DNA from: Chaetorhynchus papuensis
Lineage: Eukaryota; Chordata; Aves; Passeriformes; Rhipiduridae
Reading direction: 5' to 3'
Assembly: GCA_013396525.1 (NCBI GenBank)
Contig: VWYX01000659.1
Span: forward strand, 125,099-189,098
Length of the DNA: 64,000 bases
The notes below the pieces were generated by a model. It did no database searches and was not told the DNA's origin. It saw nothing but the letters and a program-made list of their open reading frames with translations. Of this stretch, positions 25,852 through 38,219 are shown one piece after another. A program made the position numbers and the translations under genes. Each line of letters opens with the position of its first letter. Positions within the stretch are counted from its first letter, which is position 1.

Positions 25852-25856
25852 ACACT
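25852..25856. repeat. Target-site duplication ACACT, right copy
   Basis: Same five bases as 25191-25195, directly after the terminal CA. Confidence 0.72.
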
Positions 25857-28176
25857 CTAATAAAATTTTTACTTAGCAGATATGTATTTACACTTTCAGC
25901 TAAATTAAGGATCTTTTTTTTTTTGTCTGGGAATGACATGATTTTTCATTTAATTTCTCAGTGGATGTGGACTGAAAGCACGCAGTGCTGATATATCTCT
26001 AGAAGAGACTATCCTTAAGAGGATTTAAATTTTATATACCTTCTTCATTTTTGGTTGTGCAGTTCAAAAATTCACTTATCTAGAATAAAGTGCTTATATT
26101 AGGATCATTGTATTGCTTTCATAAATAAGACGTGATGCTTTAACTCTCTACCAATACAAATAGATATCATTTCAAATATACATTATCTTTATCATTCATA
26201 AGAATGGTTTTAAACCATTAAATGGAAATTTGATACCTTTTCATATTTTTCACATAATACTCTGGAATGATTAAAAGTTTCAATGAATCTTCCATTATTT
26301 AAACTCCCACACATAAAGAGCTAAATAGTTTACCCACAGAAATAATAATTGTGCAAACAATGAAAACCAAATTACAAATGCCTAATAGCTGGATATTTGT
26401 AAGATAAATCAGAGTACAGAACATATGAGACAAATATGTCCCAAGAAAACCAACAGAGGTTGCTTGAATTTGGAATATTACATTGTGGAGAAAACCAAGA
26501 AAAAAACATAGCTACAAAATCAATTTCTAAAACAAACCTGTACATTTTCCAATTTTTTTCAGTTCTAATTAGTATGTATGAAATATAAGAAAAAAAAATG
26601 CGCAATGAACAGTTTAAGTCAAATACAGTCAAAGTTAGTAGTAAAATCCCTCTTGCCTTATTACAGCACTTGAACCAAGCTTTAAACCAATATCAACATG
26701 AAGACCCTACAGATTTCTGCAGAAAAATAGTTCACAGCATCCTGTTTTCTTTTTGCCTTACTACATAATTGGTTGCACAACATCTTCGTTGCTTGTTACT
26801 CCTTTTCCATTTCATCCCTCCTTTAGACAGCTAGACCAAGGTTGCACAGGTAGTGGTAGCTTCCTTCTTTAATTTTTCTTTTTTCCTTCCCTCACAAGAT
26901 TAATTGCATATTTATAGATACCACAAATCTTTCCCAGACCATATGGGAATAATTTCAATCTGCCCCAGGATCATTTCTGTCATTATTGGCTACTCATTCC
27001 CATTAGAAGCTGTTATCCATCCTGTTACTCACCATAAAAGTGAAATCCAGTATTATCTATTCAATGTTTCACAGATATGCTGGGGTTTGTCTCCTGCCAT
27101 TTGAGCAATTTGTGGCAGCAACAAGACCACCACCTTAGGAAGTTTACAGAGAAACTCTGCTCATTCAAATGATGCAAAGCAAGTCATCTCACTCATAGAT
27201 ATATTACACATAATTCTACCAACTGTATTATTAGACTGCCAGGAGTAGCATTATGTGTATAAACCAGTGATCCTGGAGGGTGGAAACCTGGCCACAGAAA
27301 CATGAGAGGTCATGGGTGTCTCTGCCACCCCTTCTAGACTAAAAAATCATCTCCCCATACCGAGAATCTTTGCCATGCTTTACTTGCAGAAGGCATGAGT
27401 CTGCCTCAAACACATACATACCTGACACCCTGTACTTCAAAGGACTTCAGCGTACACTGTGAACAGTCTGTCCCCAGTTCTGACACAGCCTCTGACCGAT
27501 GGGAAGGAGGAACTACTCAGCAGGTGTTTTCAGCCCCAGCCCTGCCTTGTTCCATGGCTCCCAGGAGCCCCCGTGCTCGGTCACAGCTTCTTCCTACATC
27601 AGTCAGAAAGGCTGCTCCTGGGAAAGCTGGGCAGAGCAAACTTCAGCCTCACTCCCCTCTTGTGCTTCCTTTCGTTTTCTGATTTTTCCAACACAGCTCA
27701 CCAAGATGTGTACCATGCCAGCAGGTGAGGACCATTCCTGATCACCATCCTGTGACACTCCTGGGGACACACCAGCCTTGGTCTCCATTGCAGACTCCCT
27801 GGACTGTCCTTTCACGGCCAAGCCATTAGCTGCATTTCTGAATGCCCTGCACTGGCTCCTTTTCCCATCTACATTGTCAAGCTATGTACCATAAATATTA
27901 CACATCTACTTGCTCTGAATTCTGCGATTGATTGTTCCATTACAAATCACATCCAGCTCTATCCTATTTCCAACTAAATTACCTGGCCTTCTTTTAATTT
28001 ATTTTTTCACATAGCAATAGACTTTCTAGGACGGCTTGCCTGATCACATCTTCTACCTCTACCCCACAGTCCTGAAACTCATATTTCTGTTACCCTTATA
28101 AAACTGCTTTATCTGACGCCAGAACCAAGGAGAGAAATTTAGGATGGCCCAGCAAACACTGAGACAAGCAAGAAAA
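25857..28176. other. Intronic DNA with no firm feature
   Basis: AT-rich to about 27200, then GC-richer. TTTATT at 27998-28003 reads AATAAA on the minus strand and lies 174 bases past the stop of the open frame at 28177. Nothing else was recognised. Confidence 0.5.
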
Positions 28177-29070
28177 TCACAGGATGGTGTGTGTAATTGT
28201 ACAAGTCCAAGGCTGTTGCTTCTTCTTCATCCAGGCTAGACCTGGATTTGGGTCAAATCTCAGTGCTGACAGTGCCTGCTTTCTGAGTAACCTTTGCTTC
28301 ATTTGCTGCTGTAGTTGATCAGTACACTGAAAACGAGGCAAAGCATTAGAGGACTTGCAGGATGATTTCATGAGCTGGGTAACTCTGAAGAACAAGCTCC
28401 TGTTCCAGCCCATGCTGCAAAGGGTGGAATCTGGCAGACTTGAGCTCACCCTGCCAGTGAGCTGATCCAAGACTCTGCACATCCAGAGCACAAAGCCCAG
28501 GCTCATACGCCCTGTGCAGGCAGTCAGGCTCTTGGCTGCATGTAAGGTGCAGCATAGTGAAGTATTAAGAACGTGAGTTTTTCTCCTGAGGTCTGTTTGG
28601 TTGAACCCCATCATAGTCAGGGATAGCTCATGCCCTGTCTCAACAGCTGCTGCAAGGAAGGAGTGCAGCTCGGGGCACTTCTCCCGGGTCCTCCTGACCG
28701 CTATCCTATCAAGATGCGGAAAATAAGAGTTTTCCAAGAGGCAGAGATCTGATAAAGCCCGGGCACAAAGGATTTTGGTTAAACCAAGCAGCAGAGACCA
28801 GAAGAAAGAAACAAGTGCCCAGCAGATGCCATTGGAACTGCACATTTTGGCTGCTGTGCAGGAAGCCAGCTGAAGCAGTTTGATAATCATACATGGTATG
28901 ATCAGCCAGACAGGAGCATGAACAAGAGAAGATGGCACACAAACAAAGCCAATGAGTAAAAAATGGAAAATAGTTCCAGGGAGAGCTGTCTTAACAGTGC
29001 CTCTAAAACTTCCGTGTAAACAGTCCTTCAAAGGTTGCCTCATGAGAAATCTGAAATAAATGTTAGGCAA
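28177..29070 (-). other. Long unassigned open reading frame (297 codons)
   Basis: The longest gap-free open frame in the window. It begins at a TTG at 29070; the first ATG is at about 29043, leaving some 288 codons. Residues 30-60 and 85-110 are hydrophobic enough for membrane helices (LLIGFVCVPSSL, WALVSFFWSLLLGL). The second half is basic, ends KKKQQPW and carries many cysteines. On the minus strand a plausible acceptor (CCTAAC, then ATTTATTTCAG) stands just before the first ATG, and an AATAAA lies 174 bases after the stop, as in a terminal exon. I recognise no family. By my rough estimate a frame this long is unlikely by chance at this base composition, but the cysteine-rich, unfamiliar sequence keeps confidence low. 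It lies in a GPR158 intron on the same strand. Confidence 0.25.
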
Positions 29071-30970
29071 GAGTGCTCAGCAGCCTGCAGCTCTCCACAG
29101 GTGAGGAGCATCCAGCACTCACCAGGTGCTCGCTCACCCTCCCAGCCACACAGATCCTGACACCACTCAGCCCTGGCAGCAGGAACAAGCTCTGCTGGCT
29201 TCACTGCACAGCCAGCCGGTCCCAAAGCACTCTGCACACACCATCTACATCTTGTGTGGAGGTCACCCCTGGCCCTGGCTGCCGCCTTTGCCAACAGATA
29301 AAAACAGCTGCAGTTCTTCCTATACATTTATATGCAATAATACTGCTCCATGTGTTTCTGCATGGCCTAGCAAACACAAGGAGTGTTGCACACTTGGTTT
29401 TACTTGGGTGATGCTGTGTCTAAGCTACTATTCCCAACGGTGTTTTATAGTTGAATTAACCGGTAAATATTCTAGGATGCAGACGGTGCTGGTTTATTTT
29501 TAAACAGGCAACTACTGCATTTCATTCTAGCAAGCCTTTCCCTTCATTCTCATTAAAGGGAAAAGCTGTTTCCACAGGGGTTGATGGAAACAGGAGTAAA
29601 GGATGCTATATATATATATCTTATGAATCCTGTGTAGTTCCCAGCTGTCACAAGCCTTCAGAGTTAACAAAAAACCTGAAACACCCAGCCAACATTTCAA
29701 ACCATTTAGCAAAAAACCCCTCAAAACCCAGAAACAAGCGTTGGGTGTTAGTATGTTCTTAATGACTCCAACAATAACCTCTGAATAAAGCTCTGAACAG
29801 TTTGATGATCAGATGGCATGCACCAAGGTGACAAGAAGTGTCCTCAGACACAAGTCATTGTTTTCCTCCCCCTTCTTATGATCTCTGACCCTGCTCTGCA
29901 GTGATCATACACTGCAGTTTTCCTTTTATCTAAAAAAAACCTCTTGAGAAGGTTACAATAGGTGAAGTGATAGTGCTGTAGACATAGCCTACTTCTCTTT
30001 TTGTGTGGCAGTTCTCTGAAATACTCATAAAATATGCATGTTTTAAGCTTCTTCATGGCACTGACTATTGTGCTAGTTAGGTTGATGAAAGCACTGCAAT
30101 AACAAATTTAAAGGGACACTATCAACTGGTTTGATTCAAATTCAGCATGTGTTTGGAGATGTTCGATATTAAACAAGTCTAATAACTAGAAAAATGCATG
30201 CTGCAACAAATAACAAACTTTAATGCACAATAAACTGAACTCCTTCACATTATCTTTCATAAAGTTGTGAAGCCCCTTCTGAAACATAACCATACGAAAA
30301 CAGGTATATAGTAGAAAGAGCTATGTAAACTCAGTTACATAATCAAAATGATGTAATTTTTTTAATTACTTTAAATGTTTTGCTATTTTTGCACAAACAT
30401 TCCCAAGCAAAGATCTTCCTTTGCTCCACTGTTGCTATCTACTGAAAAGATTGGTCTAAAGAAAAGATAATACTGCAGGGAAGTTCAAGCATCTTGGTTA
30501 AGTCTGAAAACTTTCTGGTCTCGGTGACACAACCTTCCCCAGCCTTCAGCTCTGAGTATCCATGACCTCAGTTCACTCAGGACAACATCCAAAACCAGCA
30601 GGTGGACTTCAGCCTTAACACTTATTCCAGTACTAACCTTAATGACCCACCCACCCATCCCTTACAAAAAGAGTCAGAACTTGGGTCATAGAGTGCTGAA
30701 GGCCCTTGGTCTGTTGGCAGTGTCCCCTTAACAAGAGCCCACCAGGCTTTTACCCTCTTTGGACAGATGCTGACACCTGAGGAAGGGGCAGAACTCAAGT
30801 ACTCCTGCCCTTTCTGCCCCTGTACCCGGCAGGCACGTCAGTGCTGACAGAAGCAGGTCCCTCCCCAAGGCAGCTGATGCACTTGCCTAGTTGAGCATCC
30901 TGCCACCCTCCAACATTTTTCTAGTAGTTTTTGGATTAGAGCAGTTGCACAGGACACAAAAAGACACAGG
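29071..30970. other. Intronic DNA with no firm feature
   Basis: A (TA)6 run lies at about 29608-29620. The segment 30758-30840 faintly resembles a MIR core but is too decayed to call. No gene was recognised. Confidence 0.5.
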
Positions 30971-30974
30971 TTTA

Positions 30975-31062
30975 GGTCCCTCTTGTCTGAACACGGTTCA
31001 ATCCTCACCATGCAAATCCCAAGACAGAGCATTAATCACCAGACTCGAGATGGAGGGCAGGC
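30975..31062 (+). mobile_element. MIR-like ancient SINE trace
   Basis: Contains GGTTCAATCC, close to the tRNA-derived box B sequence, then GAGCATTAATCACCAGACT, which resembles the MIR word CTCTTAACCACTATGCT. Heavily decayed. Confidence 0.3.
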
Positions 31063-31350
31063 GGAGGTGAGAGTGCTCCTCAGCCATGTAGCTGAAGTAT
31101 CGTTAAACACAATTAAAGATTCATTGTACAAGACCCAGAAATTACATATGCAGGAGGAAGAGGATAAGTTTCCTCCAGAGCTAATGAGGTCCCTGACCAT
31201 CTGGCTCCAGAATAGAGCTTTCCACAACCCTTTTATTTTATTTGATTTATCTTGGTTACACAAGTCAACAAGAAGAAAGGCTAGTGTCCCACCTAAGAGC
31301 AGCATTAGCCATGTGGCATGTTACTGCTCTGATCTAGGGGTTTTATATTA

Positions 31351-31423
31351 ACTCAGAAAGAAGAATATTGGAATCTGGTCTCCTTCTTCCTGTCTGAGAA
31401 CTTTAATTACTGAGCTATTGCAG
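31351..31423 (+). mobile_element. MIR-like ancient SINE fragment
   Basis: GGAATCTGGTCTCCTTCTTCC followed by ACTTTAATTACTGAGCTATTG lines up with the MIR core (GAACCCAGGTCTGCCTGACTCC ... CTCTTAACCACTATGCTAT) over about 55 bases. Confidence 0.45.
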
Positions 31424-31569
31424 CACGAGGATACTAGCTGGAGCTCTTCCTCCAGCTGTGTTTTAAATCAGAAGAGTGAGGCATGGTGAAGTTCCATGAG
31501 AAAACATAAAAAAGGCTGCCCATAATGCAGGGGGGACTCAGTAGCATGGAAAGAAACCTCTTTGCTGCC

Positions 31570-31660
31570 TTCAGTGACTTGCCAGTAGTCATACAATGGG
31601 TCAGAGCGGGGAATCGAATCCAAATCTGCCTCCTAACGCAGTGCCCTTTCTGCTGCATCT
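31570..31660 (+). mobile_element. MIR SINE fragment
   Basis: GTGACTTGCCAGTAGTCA, GGGTCAGAGCGGGGAATCGA and CCAAATCTGCCTCC follow the MIR core order (GACTTGCCCAAGGTCA ... GCAGAGCCGGGATTCGAACC ... GTCTGCCT). This is the clearest of the MIR-like copies. Confidence 0.6.
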
Positions 31661-31782
31661 TCTGACGTCCCAACTGCCAGTGCTGGAGTAGAGCTCAGCC
31701 ACCCAAAATTCCCCAGCTTTACTTCAGTTTGCCTTGCAGGCTCCTGAAGTCCTTCAGCACATTTCCTCTTGGACAAACCCAA

Positions 31783-31783
<1 letters not shown>

Positions 31784-31836
<53 letters not shown>
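31784..31836. repeat. (AC)26 microsatellite
   Basis: Fifty-three bases of uninterrupted alternating A and C. The purity suggests it is young and probably length-variable. It gives apparent open frames of His-Thr or Val-Cys repeats on both strands, which are artefacts. Confidence 0.98.
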
Positions 31837-31840
<4 letters not shown>

Positions 31841-34800
31841 GCCCCCTGCTGCTTTTATGTCTAGGTGGCATTCCCCTACTTTCAAGAAATGGACAAAGGA
31901 GAGAAGAAGACAAGTGGGGGAAGATTCAAAGAGACAACCTGCCCGGCCTCTGGGGAACCTTTTCAGAGTGCATGTCTGTGGTCACATGATCAAAGCAAAA
32001 GCCATTTTTGCTGTAACCACTCTCCTCTAGGTCCTTTGAAGAGAAGAAATAACAGCTCACAAAAAAGGTAAATATTTACTCTTGTAGTTTATGCAGCACA
32101 TGATCATTATCCCACTCCTTTGGCTTTTGCTATACCTGCTGACACGCTTCCTACAGCTACTGGAAGGGAGAAAGGCTTCTTGTTTTCAGACATGAGCTAT
32201 TTCAGCCTCTTAAAGATTCTTCTATCTTTCTCACAGTTAACTGGCAAAGAATTTCTCTATAACAGTCTCCTAAACTGTTGTCCATGGAACTTGGCAGTCC
32301 AAGGAACAACATCAGCTAATGTCACCAGAATAATCTATACTTTATCGCCATCATCTTCTTCCACTTCCCATCTCCCCCAAGAAGATAAATCAAACTATCC
32401 CTTGAAGATTTTCCCTCTCATTTGTTACCCCTCACTATTGCTTACTTAAAACTCTGTGCTCCAGAACATTTCCAGTGTACAGCAGATAACACACTGATAG
32501 AGAGTAGGACAGTTTTAACGCCAGAAAATTTTGAGTGACTCATCTTCATGAAAGCAAGCCATGTGAGTCACAGCCATGATGACTCAGAAGCCTGAGAAGA
32601 AGGCACCTTTCTGGGAGGAAGAATTGAAATTGTCCTACTTTTCCAAATATATAACTTAGAGAGGAGCTTCCCATAGGGGCAGACTGAATCAGGGGGAGGG
32701 GAGAAGCAAGGAGTGATGTGGAATTATATCATCAAAAAGTAAAGGGACAACATGTATATTATGGAAAGAAAAGAAACCCACCAGTTACGTGGTGACTTGT
32801 CATATGATCATTATTAGATCTTCCATTTAATACATAGCATCCTTCTTTTCTTGTTATGGAAAATTAAATGGAGTTAGTTCTTCTGTTGAAGTGCTTGGTT
32901 GCCTGACTCCACTGGCCTTTCAATAATGATCTCATGAGTGACCATGGGGAAAATAAAACTTCTAAGACCTGCAATTCGTTAAAGCTGTCAGCAGAAGTGG
33001 GTAAATATGACACGTTGAATAACAGATTTCAATGGTTTTAGACGTAAACATGATTAAGCATTTATTCACCAAGCTTCACACAATGGTAGTAAAAATATCA
33101 GACAGGGTAATCTGAAACAAACAGCATGAACTTGTAAGTCTGCTTATCATAATTTTTATATAAGCTAGAAATTAGAAGTCTGCTTATCAGAAAATGTGCA
33201 AAGATCTAAAGTCACAACTCAAATGTGATGGCAGAAGTCCTGCTAATTCCCATCTATGGATCACATGTGGTCTGGACTATATGAACCACAATGCACAACA
33301 GTTTCCTTTTCTAAACAGTGTGAAGATGGTCTCATTCATTTTTTTACTGCTGCCCACAGGGTCTGCACTGCTGTTGATTAAACTGCCTTTTGAGTGCTTC
33401 CAGTGTCAGATCACTTTATTCTTCAAGATTCAGCCCTTCCTGCCAGATTTGGCACTAGAAATCTGATTTTTCTTCCTTCAAATTGACCATTTTCCCCATG
33501 GCTGTTCTGGCAATGTCCTTTAAGCATGTTGTCTCTTGAACTAGACTAATCAATGGCTGTCTTTAAATGCCTTCTCTTCAACCTGCTTCCCATTCCCCTA
33601 AATTTCTTTTTATGTTTCAATTCCCCATATTTGACTTAAAGTTATGAAGTGATGCAGCTACACTTAAAACCTCAGCAAAAAGGTTAAAGCTAATACATTT
33701 TACTTGGGAAGACCAGGAATGCCTAAATAAACTCCTGGGGGCCTTCAAGTCTGAATCACTTTGCGAGTCTATCCAGTTGATAGTTACAGTGCCTCAAATA
33801 AAAAGCAGCAGTCTGTTACCCCAACAGAATTTTGACATTTGTCTGAGACCACATCCCTAAAGCATGGGCAGTCACACAGAGGGCTGCTCTAAAGGCTGGC
33901 AGTGTTCAGATCCTTCACAAGGAAAGCAGGCACATAAGCATGCTAAACAGACAGGTTTCACAGATGTTCCCTGGAGAACCTACCTGTTGTTAATGATCTT
34001 GAATATTTAGCCTGACAGTCAGCGGGGCTGGCTCCAGCTGCCACTGCTGAGGACATTGCTGTCCTGGCTGTTTATTCTGCCTCAGACACATCTGAATTAC
34101 TGATGGCCTTCATCAGCAGCTGGTAAAGGTGGGTTTGCATTAAAGCTCAGGATGGAAAATTGATGCAGGTAATGTACCTGCCCACAGTCTCTTGGCAGCA
34201 ACCTGTGGCAGGGGTGTAAGTCTCTGCCAGCAGGGACAGACAGAAGGCTGGGGGTAGCAGTGCTTCAATCTACCATACACAGGTTTGCTAGGAAATATCT
34301 GCCACAGCCTGCAATTTCCCTGGTCTTAAATTCAGATAATTGTTTGTTTTCCTATAGATGCAGGTGAAGTAATGCTCCCCTCTGACATTTCTATTACTAC
34401 CTCAAAGGTATCTGTAGATCTTGGTAACATTTTCTACAGCAGCCTGCTCTTGTATGTGTTCTGATTCCAGGATGCCTCAGCTCAACACACTTGAAAAGGC
34501 CCTGTTAACAAATACACCAAGTGCCAGCTCTCTCCAGAAGCAGGTCATGTGGAGGAAGCTGAGCCCCCCAGTCCCTCTGCACAGCCAAAACATTTGATCT
34601 GTCTCCCCAACTCTTCTTCATTAGGAGATCTATGGCAGGTGTGAATCAGCAAAATTTCCACTGGCTAATAGAAATTTTCATTACCACCTTCTTGCAGATT
34701 TTCTGCTTCAGTTGACACAGACATATTGCCCTTCCGTTCTCTCAGTTTTCTATATTTTTTGGTTACCTCTTAGAAACGAGCTTGAGGTCACACCACAGAG

Positions 34801-37800
34801 CACTTATCTTGAAGCAGCAAGTAAAGGCAGCTTAGAAGAAAAAGCATAAAACAGAAGTACAAAACAGGCCAAACTGACTTGCTAATCTGCATGTATATGT
34901 GACTGCATGAAACTGCTACATTTCCTGACATACGCTATTAGAATCAGTGGCTTGAGGGCTGCCTGCAGAAAGAGAAGCAATTGATTAGAGATCCACAAAA
35001 TCCTCTGACACAACTGTGTTTATATTTATAAAAGTCCTATTTCCCTGAGCACAGGAGGAACCAAACAGCGGGAGACAGTGGGTGTGTGGATGCTGCAGGA
35101 CGCAGTGCAGCACAGAGATACCATCTTTAAACAGGCTGGCTGCACGCTGGGAAACCGTGGTGCCGCAGCAGCGCAGAGCTCCGGTTCGGACCAGCACATC
35201 CACCCAGGTTTACATGCTAACTCCTTAAGACTTTCAAAATTTCTTTTTTTCATGAATCCCTAGCTCCCTGACTGTAGTGTTAAAGTCAGTGTGATGGGGG
35301 CAGGCCGAAGCAGGCTGCAATGGTGCTGCTCTCAGCCAGTGTGCAAACCACGTGGAGAATGTTAAAGCAGTAGCAGAGGCAGAGCTGCCTGCCCATGCTC
35401 TCTGCAGAGCAGTCAGGCAGCACAGTCAGGACTGAACTCCAGGCTGCTCCAAGAAAGCACAAGTTTCCTGAGCCAGAGTGGCTCTTCCCTAATTTGGGTG
35501 CTCTTTATATTTAAGCATCTTCAGTGTCACTGCATGTCTCCCTGCTATTATTTCTGCCACTAGCCAGAATAACTTTCATGAGGCTTCAGGAGCTATTGCA
35601 AAGTAAGGCTGGATGTGAGAACAATGGAGTCACTGTAGCTTACAAAACATACTTACACCTTGGCAAATACACAACTATTCTTAAGGAGAACTGATAAACA
35701 GAACTTCAGCAGCTCCAGGAGCTAAAATCTGGATTAGGCTCAGGCTTGTCCATACTCTTGGCTCTATCTGTGAGCTCTCCTGTCTGTCAGTGTAAGAAAC
35801 TCTGCTCTTTCCTTAGCTCTTGTCATTCCCTGTGGAAAAACTCACTCAAAGATGCTGAGTGAACAGCGAGGACACTTATTCTCCCCTGCATCACACCCCA
35901 CCTTTACAAGCTGCTTCTGCAGGCAATTGATAAGATCTTGAGTTACATCAACAACAGAAATGGGAGCTGCTGCACAGCAGTGTTAATGCCTCTATTAATC
36001 CACAACCTCCATGAAACCAAGGCCAAAATTCATGGTCCTCACTTACAGGAGACTCCAGGCACAGCCCAAATCAGACATAATTAGCAGACCATGTGTCTTA
36101 TGATGAGGCATCAGTACTATTCAATACTGAAATTACTTCAGAACTTCAACTTGCAAAGGCTGTATGTTTTAATTATAAAGCTATTTATAGCCTTGATAAG
36201 AGGATAAAACTAAGTCCCTTCTGCCTACCCCTGGCTGCTGAGCACATGGATGCTAAAGATCCCCCTTGCATTCAGGGATCAGGGTAACCCATCTAAATTC
36301 TCCAAAATAACATTGCTGGCAAAACTAAACTCACAACTGTTGGCATTATGTTTGAATATAAATAAACAAATACTGTTAGAGACATCTGTCTACACCTTAA
36401 GGTATTAGAGCAGTGTCTTGTTAAATTGGAAATGAAAGTAAATTGTTCGGTTTTCATTGCTTAAGAACACAGCTCAGAATACAACAGGATGTACAAAAGT
36501 TGTATAAATAACATAGAGATAACTGTAAATGTGTTCTGAGGAAAATTAAAAGTAATACTTTTTGGAGTATGTTCATTACTACAAAAATATGCAGGATTAG
36601 ATTATACTGTGATTTTTCTTGTTTACACAGCCAGCTGAAACATAATGTAGTTATGTGGATAAAAGAGCATATTTGAATATATCTTTCAACCTTCTAGATA
36701 TTGGGCTGCACTGCAACTGGAAGAAGCTATGGAAACCTGCAGTATGTCATTTTCAGAAATTATCTCTATAAAACCACTTTACAGTTTATTAATTCTGACA
36801 AAGTAGTTGGCTGTACCAAAAATGGTGTCACCATATTGCAGGCTGGAATTACAGCATGATTGTTCATTTGTAATCAGATTTTCACAGAGAGAGAAGTGTA
36901 AGAGAGATGGGTGACATTAGGAAAAGCAACCCCTCCCAAAATATTTGCTGTTGCAAAACATTCTTGAGCTCAGTACCCAGAAATTAACAGTTTGTTAACA
37001 GAAAAGTCACCAAAAAGTCAGGTGAGAATTAGTGAGAAAGTAAAAATAACTGAGCACAGCAGACAAGGAAGAATCCTGCCAAATTCAAAAGTCAGAGATG
37101 GGTCCTTCAAAATCCTGCCTTGCTAAGCCTTCCTGAATCAATAAAGAGATAAGCGAGGTAACTTCCTATCACCTTGTCCACAAGTCCCAGTTCAAAATAT
37201 AGGTTGGTTGTGCAGTCTTAAACTCACACTTGCATTGCAAGACCTAACATCCTTCTCCCTATACAAGAGTTTTGCAAATAGAGCTTCAAGAAATACCCTG
37301 CACGATGAGCAGAAGTTCCAGAACATTTGGATGGGACTGCTCAAATAAACATTAAGGACATCTGTTCAGAAAACTAAACCCATCTTTGTGTTTTTAGATG
37401 AGTAATATGCTAAAAATGGATCGTAAGTGGCCAAATTCTGTTCTCAATCAAACTTAAACAACTTTGGTGATTTAAACACTGCCACATAATTATCTCAGTT
37501 GATATGCAACACTTCTGCCCATCAGCAAAGAAGCTGCAATATTCACTATATTACAGGACGAGGTGCTTTCCATGGTTGATATTCTCTCCTCTCGTTGTCT
37601 TTTCTCTAGTAATTTTATTTCCTGCTACTCTTCAGTCTACTATAACTTAGTCATTTCACATCACGGTGCAATTTTTCACCAAGTTGAGAATTACAGTTTG
37701 AAAAAACTGCACAAGGAGAAAGGCAGAAATGGAGAAAGGACAGCATTAGCTCACATTTAATCCACTCGAATAACTCCTTCGTTCAGCCCAACAGCAGAAT

Positions 37801-37948
37801 ACGAGCTAGTCAGAGCCACGAGTAACAAAGTTATTACCAAAGGAACTAAGGAATTTCCTGATGATCATTCTTTAATTTCAGATGGTAGGTTTCTCTCAAA
37901 GATACTGAGTTCAGTTACAATTTATCAGGCTTGACAGCTTTTACTTAC
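31837..37948. other. Intronic DNA, no firm gene
   Basis: Apart from the AP-1 cluster, this holds a 14-bp direct repeat (33136-33149 and 33176-33189) and a GC- and CpG-richer patch at 35040-35200 that has no coding sense and is too small for a CpG island. AT-rich, repeat-free sequence fills 36300-37900. Confidence 0.5.
32536..32586. promoter_or_regulatory. Cluster of three AP-1 / TRE sites
   Basis: TGACTCA at 32536-32542, TGAGTCA at 32564-32570 and TGACTCA at 32580-32586: three exact TGASTCA sites in 51 bases, with spacings of 28 and 16. This is the binding core for Fos/Jun, Maf and NF-E2 family proteins. One exact site is expected about every 8 kb, so three together point to a possible enhancer. 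Function is inferred. Confidence 0.5.
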
Positions 37949-38219
37949 ATCTTAGAATAGATGAATTCCTCCAAAACAGGAATTACTGAGTGACATTTTG
38001 TGCTTTGAATTATGCAGCTGATCAGACCAGTTATTTGTATTTTCTCTTTGTGGCCTTGAAATTGGTGAGCCACAGCTGAGGCCACAATATGTGATTTGAT
38101 GTGTCCTAGAAGTTCCAAATTAATGTTTCCCTTTACAGACTGGTCTCCATCCGAAACAATTTTAATGTGGCACACTTCATCAAGTTGCCAGGTCCTGACT
38201 GATTCCATCTCCCAGTCTT
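37949..38219 (-). other. Exon-like open frame with consensus donor
   Basis: On the minus strand an open frame of about 90 codons (DWEMESVRTWQLDEV ... VIPVLEEFIYSKM) runs from a possible acceptor (CCTATCCAAG) to a GTAAGT donor at 37943-37948. It would start with two codon bases and end with two. The residues look like ordinary soluble protein, but I cannot place them in any family, and they do not match the remembered GPR158 extracellular part. It could be a chance frame, a cryptic exon or part of a nested transcript. Confidence 0.25.

Noticed and set aside
31633..32030. Open frames with His-Thr or Val-Cys repeats
   Set aside because: These are translations of the (AC)26 microsatellite.
35040..35200. 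CpG-richer patch as a possible promoter
   Set aside because: Too short for a CpG island and with no exon, TATA or transcript signal nearby.
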